A stretch of 64,000 bases of DNA from Paenibacillus sp. FSL R5-0912 (GTDB lineage: Bacteria; Bacillota; Bacilli; Paenibacillales; Paenibacillaceae), in NCBI RefSeq assembly GCF_000758605.1, contig NZ_CP009282.1, forward strand, positions 6,076,001 through 6,140,000. Direction: 5' to 3'. Shown piece after piece: positions 36,680 to 48,891 of this stretch. Every line of letters starts with the position of its first letter. Position 1 is the first letter of the stretch. The notes beneath the pieces were generated by a model, which worked only from the letters and a program-made list of their open reading frames with translations, was not told where the DNA came from and did no database searches. The position numbers were made by a program, and so were the translations under genes.

Positions 36680-36691
36680 TCAGCTACAGTA

Positions 36692-36770
36692 TACCGGCGA
36701 GAGGACTCGAACCTCCACGGTTTCCCAAACGATTTTGAGTCGTTCGCGTCTGCCATTCCGCCACGCCGGC
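36692..36770 (-). tRNA. tRNA-Leu (CAA)
   Basis: The 79-base cloverleaf has acceptor GCCGGCG/CGCCGGU, anticodon stem AACGA/UCGUU with loop CUCAAAA (anticodon CAA), a class II variable arm, and T arm GGAGG-UUCGAGU-CCUC. CCA is not encoded. It is the last gene of the tRNA operon and probable target or hybrid product of the integrase next door. Confidence 0.9.
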
Positions 36771-36893
36771 AAATTATTAGTTCTCCATAACTCCTCTGGA
36801 TAAAGGAGAGAACTGAAGGAGAGAACTTTCGAAACACCTTATAAAAAAATCAGTCATACCAAGACTTTAGCGGTAAATTCTTTGACCCACGTA

Positions 36894-36936
36894 CTCGATT
36901 TTGAGTCGAGCGCGTCTGCCATTCCGCCACGCCGGC
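36894..36936 (-). pseudogene. Truncated tRNA-Leu (5' half, anticodon CAA)
   Basis: The first 43 bases of a tRNA-Leu are present through the anticodon stem CUCGA/UCGAG with loop CUCAAAA, and then the sequence diverges; no variable arm or T arm follows. The 26 bases from the 5' end equal those of the intact tRNA-Leu 166 bases away, while the anticodon stem differs by compensating changes, so it is a different allele and not a simple duplication. The interval 36771-36893 holds no gene and a short direct repeat of GGAGAGAACT (36806-36830). Confidence 0.75.
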
Positions 36937-36989
36937 AAATTATAAGTATAAATCCATTACGGACACTTTGATTATTCAATAAGTAAATA

Positions 36990-37066
36990 TGGCGCGCCCT
37001 GAGAGATTCGAACTCCCGACCTTTTGATTCGTAGTCAAACGCTCTATCCAGCTGAGCTAAGGGCGC
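36990..37066 (-). tRNA. tRNA-Arg (ACG)
   Basis: The 77-base cloverleaf includes an encoded CCA (36990-36992). Acceptor is GCGCCCU/AGGGCGC; anticodon loop CUACGAA gives anticodon ACG. T arm is GGGAG-UUCGAAU-CUCUC. Confidence 0.93.
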
Positions 37067-37072
37067 AAAATA

Positions 37073-37147
37073 TGGAGCGGACGACGGGAATCGAACCCGC
37101 GACCCTCGCCTTGGCAAGGCGATGCTCTACCGCTGAGCCACGTCCGC
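37073..37147 (-). tRNA. tRNA-Gly (GCC)
   Basis: The 75-base cloverleaf has encoded CCA. Acceptor is GCGGACG/CGUCCGC; anticodon loop UUGCCAA gives GCC. It lies 6 bases upstream of tRNA-Arg in the same transcript. Confidence 0.95.
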
Positions 37148-37183
37148 ACACGGTATGTATTCAATATGTTACTTAAGTAATAA

Positions 37184-37261
37184 TGGCGGAACCGACGGGA
37201 TTCGAACCCGCGATCTCCTGCGTGACAGGCAGGCATGTTAGGCCAACTACACCACGGTTCC
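37184..37261 (-). tRNA. tRNA-Asp (GTC)
   Basis: The 78-base cloverleaf has encoded CCA. Acceptor is GGAACCG/CGGUUCC; anticodon loop CUGUCAC gives GUC. Confidence 0.94.
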
Positions 37262-37268
37262 AAATTAA

Positions 37269-37342
<74 letters not shown>

Positions 37343-37382
37343 TCAGTAATAAATGTATTCTCTTCTATCTTGCAAGTCTCCA

Positions 37383-37458
37383 TGGTGGAGGCTGAGGGGT
37401 TCGAACCCCCGACCCTCTGCTTGTAAGGCAGATGCTCTCCCAGCTGAGCTAAGCCTCC
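37383..37458 (-). tRNA. tRNA-Val (TAC)
   Basis: The 76-base cloverleaf has encoded CCA. Acceptor is GGAGGCU/AGCCUCC; anticodon loop CUUACAA gives UAC. Confidence 0.95.
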
Positions 37459-37545
37459 ATCGAAGAAGCAACTTAATGATCATAACACATTCTCATGAGA
37501 TATACAATCATTATTTATTTCAACCTTAGAGATTGAAGAAGAATA

Positions 37546-37620
37546 TGGTGACTCGTATGGGATTCGAACCCATGTTACCTCCGTGAAAGGGAGGTGTCTT
37601 AACCCCTTGACCAACGAGCC
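37546..37620 (-). tRNA. tRNA-Glu (TTC)
   Basis: The 75-base cloverleaf has encoded CCA. Anticodon loop CUUUCAC gives UUC. It is the first gene of the tRNA operon, 34 bases downstream of a strong promoter -10 element. Confidence 0.95.
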
Positions 37621-37653
37621 ATATCAACAAACAATCTTTCGACAACAAAAAAT

Positions 37654-37682
37654 ATTATATCAAATATATTAGTATAGTGCAA
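37654..37682 (-). promoter_or_regulatory. Promoter of the tRNA operon
   Basis: The minus strand has -35 TTGCAC (37677-37682) and consensus -10 TATAAT (37654-37659) with 17-base spacing in an AT-rich tract, directly upstream of tRNA-Glu. Confidence 0.85.
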
Positions 37683-37762
37683 TAGAAAACACAATAATTA
37701 TTAAAATCTATTATCCTTCCACTTCAACACTAATCTGAACCGCCATTGCAGATCCCCCTTTT

Positions 37763-38281
37763 CTATTCCCCGGTCTCCAACAGAGACATAATAATTCCAG
37801 CTACCCCTGGAATGGATATCTGCTCAGTGTCCACATAACACTCAAAGACCTTGTTCTCCAGCCCTGTAAGACATCTCTCCATCTGTACAGCAGCCCAGGA
37901 TCCCCTGCCTTCACCACGGCCCTTCAGTCTGCTATGCAGGGCCTCAGGGGAAGCAGTCAACGTGAAATGACGAACTACTATCCCTTCGTTTCTTAGTCTG
38001 CCCACAATCTGCATAAAGTAGTCTGGATCTACTAGGGTCATAGGTACAATAATCGTTCCATTATACTCTGAATCTATGTATCTAAGCATTGAATACGTGA
38101 GCTCACGCCAGAGCGGATGGCTCTGAAAATCGTTTTTTGACATGCCTGCTGGAAGGTTCTCACGGATATAAAAGCCTGCATTCTCCGGATCGAAAATATA
38201 CGAATGTGGAATACTCTGGTGGAGCTCAATTGCCGTTTGCGTTTATCCTGAACCAAAGGCTCCATTCAGCCAGATAATCAC
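37763..38281 (-). pseudogene. TmrB-like P-loop protein, stop in place of the Walker lysine
   Basis: From a GTG at 38281, seven bases after GGGAGG, one frame encodes a protein of about 172 residues related to TmrB, the ATP-binding tunicamycin-resistance protein. The start reads VIIWLNGAFGSG, then TAA at codon 13 (38243-38245), then TQTAIELHQSIPHSYIFDPE. The stop falls exactly where the Walker A lysine (GSGKT) belongs, consistent with one AAA-to-TAA change. All the rest is open to the normal stop at 37763, including FTLTASPEALHSRLKGRGEG. An internal start at 38143 would give a 126-residue protein without the P-loop. So this is a recent, single-mutation pseudogene unless the stop is a sequencing error. 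Confidence 0.8.
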
Positions 38282-38377
38282 ATAGATACCTCCCTGTTAT
38301 ATATCCCAACTATAGTCTATACACAAAAAACTATATAACCCTGAGCTCATAAGTTTCGTTTTTGTTTAGGATAAACT

Positions 38378-38540
38378 GTTGTACATATTACAACTTCACT
38401 TCTTGGATTCATAGGAGATCGTACAGATTGTTGTATGAAATACAACAATTGTTACGTTGAAGGTGCTTAGAGGAGGGAATATGCTGTTTTTCATACAACA
38501 ATTTTGGATTATAGCTGAAATCATGAGGAGAATGTTGTAT
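38378..38540. repeat. Cluster of TTGTTGTAT/ATACAACAA motifs
   Basis: Four related elements occur in 160 bases: GTTGTA-5-TACAAC (38378-38394), a perfect palindrome ATTGTTGTAT-3-ATACAACAAT (38427-38449), ATACAACAAT (38493-38502) and TGTTGTAT (38533-38540). Such spacing suggests operator sites of one regulator. The surrounding gap 38282-38690 has no other recognisable gene apart from a possible micro-ORF at 38481-38558. Confidence 0.5.
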
Positions 38541-38558
38541 TATGTGCAGGATTATTGA
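38481..38558 (+). CDS. Possible 25-residue peptide
   Basis: An ATG five bases after AGAGGAGGGAA opens a 25-codon frame (MLFFIQQFWIIAEI...) ending TGA at 38556. The peptide is hydrophobic with a basic pair in the middle. Two of the TTGTTGTAT motifs lie inside it and the palindrome lies 32 bases upstream. The strong ribosome site is the only evidence; it may be chance. Confidence 0.3.
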   Translation: MLFFIQQFWIIAEIMRRMLYYVQDY

Positions 38559-38691
38559 AAGGCAATCAGATTTTCACCTTAAGACGCAAGCTAAAATCGT
38601 GAGCTTCTTGCATTCTCAACAGAAAAAAGTCCACTCTTTACCGTGATGAACGTTAAGTTTTATGTGAATCTTTTTGTTCGGCATATCTAAA

Positions 38692-38723
38692 ACAAAAAAC
38701 CACCGTTGCTAATCAACAGTGGT
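38692..38723 (-). terminator. Terminator of the rRNA operon
   Basis: On the minus strand ACCACTGTTG and CAACGGTGGT form a 10-pair stem with a 5-base loop, followed by TTTTTTG, 8 bases after the 5S rRNA 3' end. Confidence 0.85.
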
Positions 38724-38730
38724 CTTAAGT

Positions 38731-38847
38731 GCTTGGCGGCGTCCTACTCTCCCAGGACCCTTCGGTCCAAGTACCATCGGCGCTGGAGGGCTTAACGGTC
38801 GTGTTCGGGATGGGTACGTGTGGAACCCCTCCGCTATCGCCACCAAA
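38731..38847 (-). rRNA. rrf: 5S ribosomal RNA
   Basis: About 117 bases with recognisable 5S features: 5' TTTGGTGGCGATAGCG, the central CCGAACACGACCGTTAAG block and 3' GGACGCCGCCAAGC. Ends are approximate to a few bases. It lies 151 bases after the 23S 3' end. Confidence 0.95.
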
Positions 38848-38997
38848 CGGGCATTTGATATACAAATGCTATGATTCAGGTGTCAGCATCGCCAAATGCT
38901 GAAAACAAATTTTCTCTATAGAACTGCTTGAGCTCTATAAATTACAATTTGATTCCTGAAAACTGAATCCGAAACGAATCTGCGCTCTAAGAAATTT

Positions 38998-43868
<4,871 letters not shown>

Positions 43869-44027
43869 GGTTTTAGAAAGAGCCATTGCTCATTTTGAAA
43901 CATCTGACGAGAATTTTCATTCTCTTTTTTGGATCTCGCCGAAGCGATCTCCCACTCACTCGTTGTTCAGTTTTCAAAGATCAAGCTCGTTGTCAGCGAC
44001 GACTACCGCGTCACCAGCAACTCTTAT

Positions 44028-44248
44028 AATATATCATATTCATCATCTGGATGCAACACTTATTTTTCAGAAGCTGTTTGCATACTCTTGAGAGAAATAT
44101 GTCCAATCTTGTGAAAAGGCTTTCGCCCTGTGACTGGATTTATAATATACCACGCATTCATTACTAAAGACAACCCTCAATATTTACCATTTTGATGATG
44201 GTTCTATAGAACTCCATAGTTATACTATACGAGTCTTTGTACCTGCAA
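44028..44248 (-). promoter_or_regulatory. Three tandem candidate rRNA promoters
   Basis: On the minus strand: P1 -35 TTGCAG (44243-44248), -10 TATAAC (44219-44224), spacing 18; P2 TTGTCT (44168-44173), TATATT (44144-44149), spacing 18; P3 TTGCAT (44051-44056), TATATT (44028-44033), spacing 17. Tandem promoters are usual for rRNA operons. The remainder of 43869-44250 is leader DNA; the TTGAAAACTGAACAAC block near 43965-43980 resembles an element of the spacer. Confidence 0.6.
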
Positions 44249-44252
44249 AACT

Positions 44253-44300
44253 CTAAAAAAGTGCAGCAAGCCCGCATCCTATGCGTGACCTGCATGCACT
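44253..44300 (-). terminator. Terminator of the SafA-like gene
   Basis: The minus strand reads AGTGCATGCAGG...GCTTGCTGCACTTTTTTAG, an imperfect stem of about 12 pairs with a T-run, 22 bases after the stop codon at 44322. It lies just upstream of rRNA promoter P1. Confidence 0.75.
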
Positions 44301-44321
44301 CCATAATCGATCGTTTCAGAC

Positions 44322-45857
44322 TTAGTTAGATATCCATGGATTCTTTTTCTTTTTGGCTGTACTTGAACGTTCATTTGAGCTTGAACCTGTTTTGGAAGAA
44401 GTCTTAGCTTTGGCTGTGGTTGTCTGGCTGGAAGTTTTCACTTTTCCCCCTGCCGCTTTGGAAGCTCCGCCCTTGGAATTCTTAACCGACTGTGCTTCGG
44501 CGCGTCCTGCTTCAGGAGCCTCTGCCGCTTCCTGTCCTGCAAGCTCCGGCACCTGGATTTCCGGCACACGATTATGGGCATAGTTCTCCATACCAGGGTA
44601 GGACGGATAAGGTGGGATATTCGATACCATCGGCTGATCGTACATCGGCGACACTGCATTAGGCATTGAATTCATTCCCGCTGAATACGGTGAACCCATC
44701 ATTCCCGGCTGCGGCATGCCATACATCGGATACATATTGTACATTGGCTGCATCGCCTGTTCATACGAATATGGCTGAATGGACATTCCGCCGCAGCCGC
44801 AGGAAGGCCAAGGAAGATTGACCGGCTGGCCGCTATACTGCGGAGAAACAAAAGTGGCATTATCACTGGCCGGACTCACTGCGGACATAACGGCGTTATT
44901 ATAGTCTGGCGAAGCATTAGGGTACCAGCCTCCGGGATATTCATTCGCAGGATAGATACTGGCAGGATAAGCATAGGACGGCGGGCAATCCGGCATAAAA
45001 GCCGCAGGCTGAATGTAGTTAGGTGCAGCGTTTATATCCATCATCCCCATTGGCTCATACACAGGATACACTGGCGGACAATTCACGAAATACGGGTTCT
45101 CATTCAGACCGGGATAACCTTCGGTCTGGTCGCAGGGAGAGACTTTACCATCGTTCCATGCCGCTGGCTGAACCTCAGTTTTATGTGCTTCTTTGGGCAT
45201 CTCATATGTGATGGCTTCTTGTGCCGGAACTGAGATCTGTACATATAAGCTTTGTTTCTCATGAACGATTTCCTGAATCGGCATCACTTCGGGGGCTTTA
45301 TTGGGTGCAGGATTAGGTGCCGGTACATGAGCAGCAATGGGAACCGGGACTGCTTCTGCGGCAGGGGACACGACAGGAGCCGGCTTTTCTATGGGCCCAG
45401 TATAGGTTTTTCCGCCAATAGCTGTTTTGTCTACGACTGCAGGTGCTGTAGATTGTGCCTGAATGGGAGTAGTATTAGCTTTTGCCGGAGAGACAGACTG
45501 AGCCTGAATAGGAGAAGCAGCATTAGCTTTCTTAGGGATATTTACAACTTCCCCAGTCATCAGAACATTGGGATTCTTAAGCTGGGGGTTGGCATCAATC
45601 ATGTCCTTCAGCGTAATTCCCCATGCTTTGGAGAGCTTCCACAAGGTGTCGCCTTGCTTGACGGTATGCTTGTAGTAGACCTCACTGTTATCTGGTACAG
45701 GTATCGGGGCTGCCGGTATTTTGACTTTATCTCCGACAGCAAGCACATCTGGATTCGTGATTTGCGGATTGGCCTCGATTATTTTTTGCAGCGGCACTCC
45801 ATACTTCTGCGATAACGCAAACAGCGAATCGCCTTGCTTAACAATGTGTATTTTCAC
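44322..45857 (-). CDS. safA: SafA-like LysM spore-coat morphogenetic protein
   Basis: This 511-residue protein starts at a GTG (45857) after AGGAGG. Two LysM domains, at residues 2-48 (HIVKQGDSLFALSQKYGVPL) and 63-109 (HTVKQGDTLWKLSKAWGITL), bind peptidoglycan. The rest is low complexity: a Pro/Ala-rich spacer (110-230), a Tyr/Pro/Met-rich coat-like region (240-440, rich in NPYF, PPVYP and MYPM-type blocks) and a Ser/Lys/Thr-rich tail. SafA localises to the cortex-coat interface and organises inner-coat assembly; the Bacillus homologue has one amino-terminal LysM and a similar Tyr-rich tail. The call rests on architecture, so another LysM coat protein is possible. It is a single gene with its own terminator. 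Confidence 0.7.
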   Translation of the reverse strand: MKIHIVKQGDSLFALSQKYGVPLQKIIEANPQITNPDVLAVGDKVKIPAAPIPVPDNSEVYYKHTVKQGDTLWKLSKAWGITLKDMIDANPQLKNPNVLMTGEVVNIPKKANAASPIQAQSVSPAKANTTPIQAQSTAPAVVDKTAIGGKTYTGPIEKPAPVVSPAAEAVPVPIAAHVPAPNPAPNKAPEVMPIQEIVHEKQSLYVQISVPAQEAITYEMPKEAHKTEVQPAAWNDGKVSPCDQTEGYPGLNENPYFVNCPPVYPVYEPMGMMDINAAPNYIQPAAFMPDCPPSYAYPASIYPANEYPGGWYPNASPDYNNAVMSAVSPASDNATFVSPQYSGQPVNLPWPSCGCGGMSIQPYSYEQAMQPMYNMYPMYGMPQPGMMGSPYSAGMNSMPNAVSPMYDQPMVSNIPPYPSYPGMENYAHNRVPEIQVPELAGQEAAEAPEAGRAEAQSVKNSKGGASKAAGGKVKTSSQTTTAKAKTSSKTGSSSNERSSTAKKKKNPWISN

Positions 45858-46003
45858 GCAGCATTTACCTCCTAATAATTATCTGTTATCGACGTTGCCC
45901 CTAGTTCAGGGATTACTGCACTCCAGCATGGTATATGCGGTACAGCCGCCTCCTTCGTTACTACATCTTATGCAGCCCATGGGCGAATGACATCCCTAAT
46001 ACA

Positions 46004-46036
46004 AAAAAAATCCTCCCATGGCTCCATGGGAGGATT
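46004..46036 (-). terminator. Terminator after ilvE
   Basis: AATCCTCCCATGG (46009-46021) and its exact complement (46024-46036) form a 13-base inverted repeat; the minus strand continues TTTTTTTTGT. It ends the hom-thrB-pheA-ilvE run, 44 bases after the ilvE stop codon. Confidence 0.88.
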
Positions 46037-46080
46037 GCTGCTATGTTCATTCATTGGTTTGCGGAATAACTATTAATGGA

Positions 46081-46962
46081 CTATTCCCACACCTTATAAC
46101 CGTCTTTATCCACAACATTGCGGAATTCTTCAAGCAGCTGCAGGGTAATCGGGCCGGCGTGACCAGAACCGATAATCCGGCCGTCGATTTCACGGGCTGC
46201 AATAACTTCGGCTGCAGTACCGGTGAAGAAGACTTCATCGGCAATATATACATCATGCATTGTGAACGGCTCTTCCTTCAGCGGCAAGCCCAATTTCTCA
46301 CATAGCTCAATAATCGCCAGACGGGTAATTCCTTCAAGCGCGCCCAAATAGCAGGGAGGTGTGTAGACTACTCCTCTTTTGATAATGAAGATGTTGTCGC
46401 CTGATCCTTCGGTTACATATCCTTGCGCATTCATCATAATCGCTTCATCGGCTTCCGCCAGATTAGACTGGATCTTCACCAGAATGTTGTTGAGATAGTT
46501 CAGCGATTTGATCTTCGGATTCAGCGCATCCGGGATGTTACGGCGCTGGGATACCGATACGGCACGGAGTCCGTTCAGATAAGCCTGTTCCGGGTAGATC
46601 GCCAGCTGCTCTACAATAATAATGACACTCGCTTTGGGACAGCGGCGCGGATCAAGCCCCAGGTTACCAGGACCGCGCGAAACGATCAGACGGATATACC
46701 CGTTGCGCATTTCATTAAGACGGATTGTCTCAGCCATAGCCGCCAGCATCTCATCATAGGTCAGCGGAATCTCCAGCATAATCGATTTGGCCGAATCATA
46801 CAGCCTGTCCAGATGGCCTTTGCATTTGAAAATGTTGCCGTTATATATACGGATTCCTTCGAAAATACCGTCTCCATATAAAAAGCCGTGATCAAATACC
46901 GATACCTTAGCATTGTCCTTCGTTACATGTTGTCCATCCAGATAGATCCATTGTTCAGCCAT
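46081..46962 (-). CDS. ilvE: Branched-chain amino acid aminotransferase
   Basis: The protein is 293 residues from the ATG at 46962 (MAEQWIYLDG), the normal length; a longer open frame to 47058 overlaps pheA and is ignored. It is a PLP-dependent class IV transaminase that interconverts branched-chain amino acids and 2-oxo acids with glutamate. Visible signatures are DHGFLYGDGIFEGIR (about 22-36), the active-site Lys in KIKSLNYLNNILVK (about 157-170), and EGSGDNIF. The start lies 5 bases after the pheA stop, with GGAGG upstream inside pheA. Confidence 0.93.
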   Translation of the reverse strand: MAEQWIYLDGQHVTKDNAKVSVFDHGFLYGDGIFEGIRIYNGNIFKCKGHLDRLYDSAKSIMLEIPLTYDEMLAAMAETIRLNEMRNGYIRLIVSRGPGNLGLDPRRCPKASVIIIVEQLAIYPEQAYLNGLRAVSVSQRRNIPDALNPKIKSLNYLNNILVKIQSNLAEADEAIMMNAQGYVTEGSGDNIFIIKRGVVYTPPCYLGALEGITRLAIIELCEKLGLPLKEEPFTMHDVYIADEVFFTGTAAEVIAAREIDGRIIGSGHAGPITLQLLEEFRNVVDKDGYKVWE

Positions 46963-46966
46963 GAAC

Positions 46967-47854
46967 TTACTGCACCTCCGCTTTCTCTTCCTCATAGGTG
47001 TATGTGGGATAGGACCCCAGAATCCGTACCTGACAGCCCAAGGCCTTGATCTCTTCAATTGCCCCCGGGAGCAGTACCGACTCTATCGGTTCCAGCACAT
47101 CAATATAGAAATAATAAGTACCCAGTTTCTTCTTGGTCGGCCGTGATTCAATCCGCGACAGATTCAGCTTCCGCCAGGAAAATGCAGCCAGCACCTGATG
47201 CAGCGCACCAGGGAAATCCTCAGGCAGCGTCACAAGAATACTCGTCTTGTCTCCACTGCTCTCTAGCGGGAGCTCCAGCTTCTCCTGGCCAACAAGTACA
47301 AAACGCGTGTAATTGTTATTATGGTCTGTAACCTGCCGCTCCACAATCTCCAGCCCGTGCGTAGCTGCCCCCAGTGATGTACCGATGGCGGCCCAGCCCT
47401 TGCCGGGATTATTCTTTACAATTTCAACAGCTTCGGAAGTACTGCCTACCGATTCCAGCTCCGCCCACGGTGCGGCTTTGCGGATGAACTGCAGACATTG
47501 TGCCATAGCAACCGGATGGGACAGGATTTTGACAATCTTCGTATAATCCTTATGCCCGCTCCCATCCGTGAATTCCTGCGGATTACCGATCAGGTTCTGC
47601 ACCGACGGAAAAATCCACTCCGCCTGCATCGGCAGATTCACCTCATTAATGAGCCAGTCAATATGCAGGCTGACCGAGCCTTCAATCGTATTCTCAATCG
47701 GAATCACACTGTAATCCGTAACTCCGTTCGCCGTAGACAGAAAGACATCGGATATCAGCTTATGATGCTCAATATTTACCGGGTTACCCCCAAATAAATG
47801 CAGCAGCGCTTCATGTGACACCGAGCCCTGCGGCAATACCGCTATTGATTTCAT
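46967..47854 (-). CDS. pheA: Prephenate dehydratase
   Basis: This 295-residue enzyme of phenylalanine synthesis converts prephenate to phenylpyruvate. The catalytic domain (1-185) contains DYSVIPIENTIEGSV and the threonine-containing segment NNYTRFVLVG. An ACT regulatory domain at about 205-280 carries the phenylalanine-binding ESRPTKKKLGTYYF motif. Its ATG overlaps the thrB stop by 4 bases, so translation is coupled. No chorismate mutase domain is fused. Confidence 0.95.
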   Translation of the reverse strand: MKSIAVLPQGSVSHEALLHLFGGNPVNIEHHKLISDVFLSTANGVTDYSVIPIENTIEGSVSLHIDWLINEVNLPMQAEWIFPSVQNLIGNPQEFTDGSGHKDYTKIVKILSHPVAMAQCLQFIRKAAPWAELESVGSTSEAVEIVKNNPGKGWAAIGTSLGAATHGLEIVERQVTDHNNNYTRFVLVGQEKLELPLESSGDKTSILVTLPEDFPGALHQVLAAFSWRKLNLSRIESRPTKKKLGTYYFYIDVLEPIESVLLPGAIEEIKALGCQVRILGSYPTYTYEEEKAEVQ

Positions 47855-48831
47855 GACTGTAATTCTCCTTTTATCATATCCAAAAATGATCCGTTTTGCA
47901 TCCCGTTTCTTTCAAGCAGCTCCGTAGTAACACCTGAAGTACATGGCGACAGCCATACAGTCCGGGAAGGAATCCCATTCTCCTGCATCGTCTCTGTCAG
48001 GAAATGCTCCAGCTCCTGCTTCTTATCGCTGCTGCGGTCCACCATACATAACAATGTAGGGCCTGCGCCGCTTAGCGCAATCCCCAGAGCACCACGCCCG
48101 GGCGCCTCAGCAAGCAGCTTCTCCATCCCAGGCACCATGGGTGCACGGTACGGCTGATGCAGGCGGTCCTGCATCGCTCTGCCAATCATATCGAGCCGGC
48201 CGGCGGATAGTGCTGCAGTTAACAGCGAGGTACGGCTGATATTATGGACTGCATCGCCCATTGTAACTTCGGCAGGCAGTAGTCCCCTTGCTTTGACTGT
48301 CTCCAGCTCAAATTCAGGAATAACCACCAGCACTTCCAGCGCCTGTGGAGGCTCTATCCGGATATAATCGGCATGTTGCCCATCCCATGCTGCTGTGATA
48401 ATCCCCCCGAAGATGGAGGCTCCAACATTATCTGGATGCTTCTCAAGCGCTGTAGCCATATCAAACAGCTTCGCAGACCCAAGCGGTGAACCAATCATAG
48501 CATTCGCTGCGGCCAATGCGCCAACAATCGCGGAAGCACTGCTGCCGAGACCCCGGGTAAGCGGAATTTCTGAATACATCGAGATGGATAGTTCGGGGAC
48601 CGAAACCCCGGCTTCTGCAAACACCATCTGAGCTACCTTGTACAGCAGATTGCTTTTGTCACAGGCGATACCCTTCATCTCATCACCATAAAGGTGAAAA
48701 ACCGTTTCTGCCGCCTCTTCCATCTCAATCCAGGCATACAGTGACAGTGCCATGCCCAGTGTATCGAATCCCGGACCGAGATTGGCGGTGCTGGCAGGGA
48801 CTTTTACTCTAGACCTTCCGTAAATACTCAT
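47851..48831 (-). CDS. thrB: Homoserine kinase
   Basis: This 326-residue GHMP-family kinase phosphorylates homoserine, leading to threonine. Motifs: VPASTANLGPGFDTLGMALS at about 11-30, the ATP-binding LTRGLGSSASAIVGAL at about 92-107 and GALGIALSGAGPTLL near 255. It follows hom by 60 bases and overlaps pheA by 4. The threonine synthase gene is not in this window. Confidence 0.95.
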   Translation of the reverse strand: MSIYGRSRVKVPASTANLGPGFDTLGMALSLYAWIEMEEAAETVFHLYGDEMKGIACDKSNLLYKVAQMVFAEAGVSVPELSISMYSEIPLTRGLGSSASAIVGALAAANAMIGSPLGSAKLFDMATALEKHPDNVGASIFGGIITAAWDGQHADYIRIEPPQALEVLVVIPEFELETVKARGLLPAEVTMGDAVHNISRTSLLTAALSAGRLDMIGRAMQDRLHQPYRAPMVPGMEKLLAEAPGRGALGIALSGAGPTLLCMVDRSSDKKQELEHFLTETMQENGIPSRTVWLSPCTSGVTTELLERNGMQNGSFLDMIKGELQS

Positions 48832-48891
48832 GGCGTGGGAAATCTCCTTCGTTATATTTGCGCGCAGCCGATGAATCTCGGAATGCGGTAC

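Noticed and set aside
46081..47058. ilvE start at 47058
   Set aside because: The extra 32 residues overlap pheA and do not resemble aminotransferases; ATG at 46962 begins the conserved protein.
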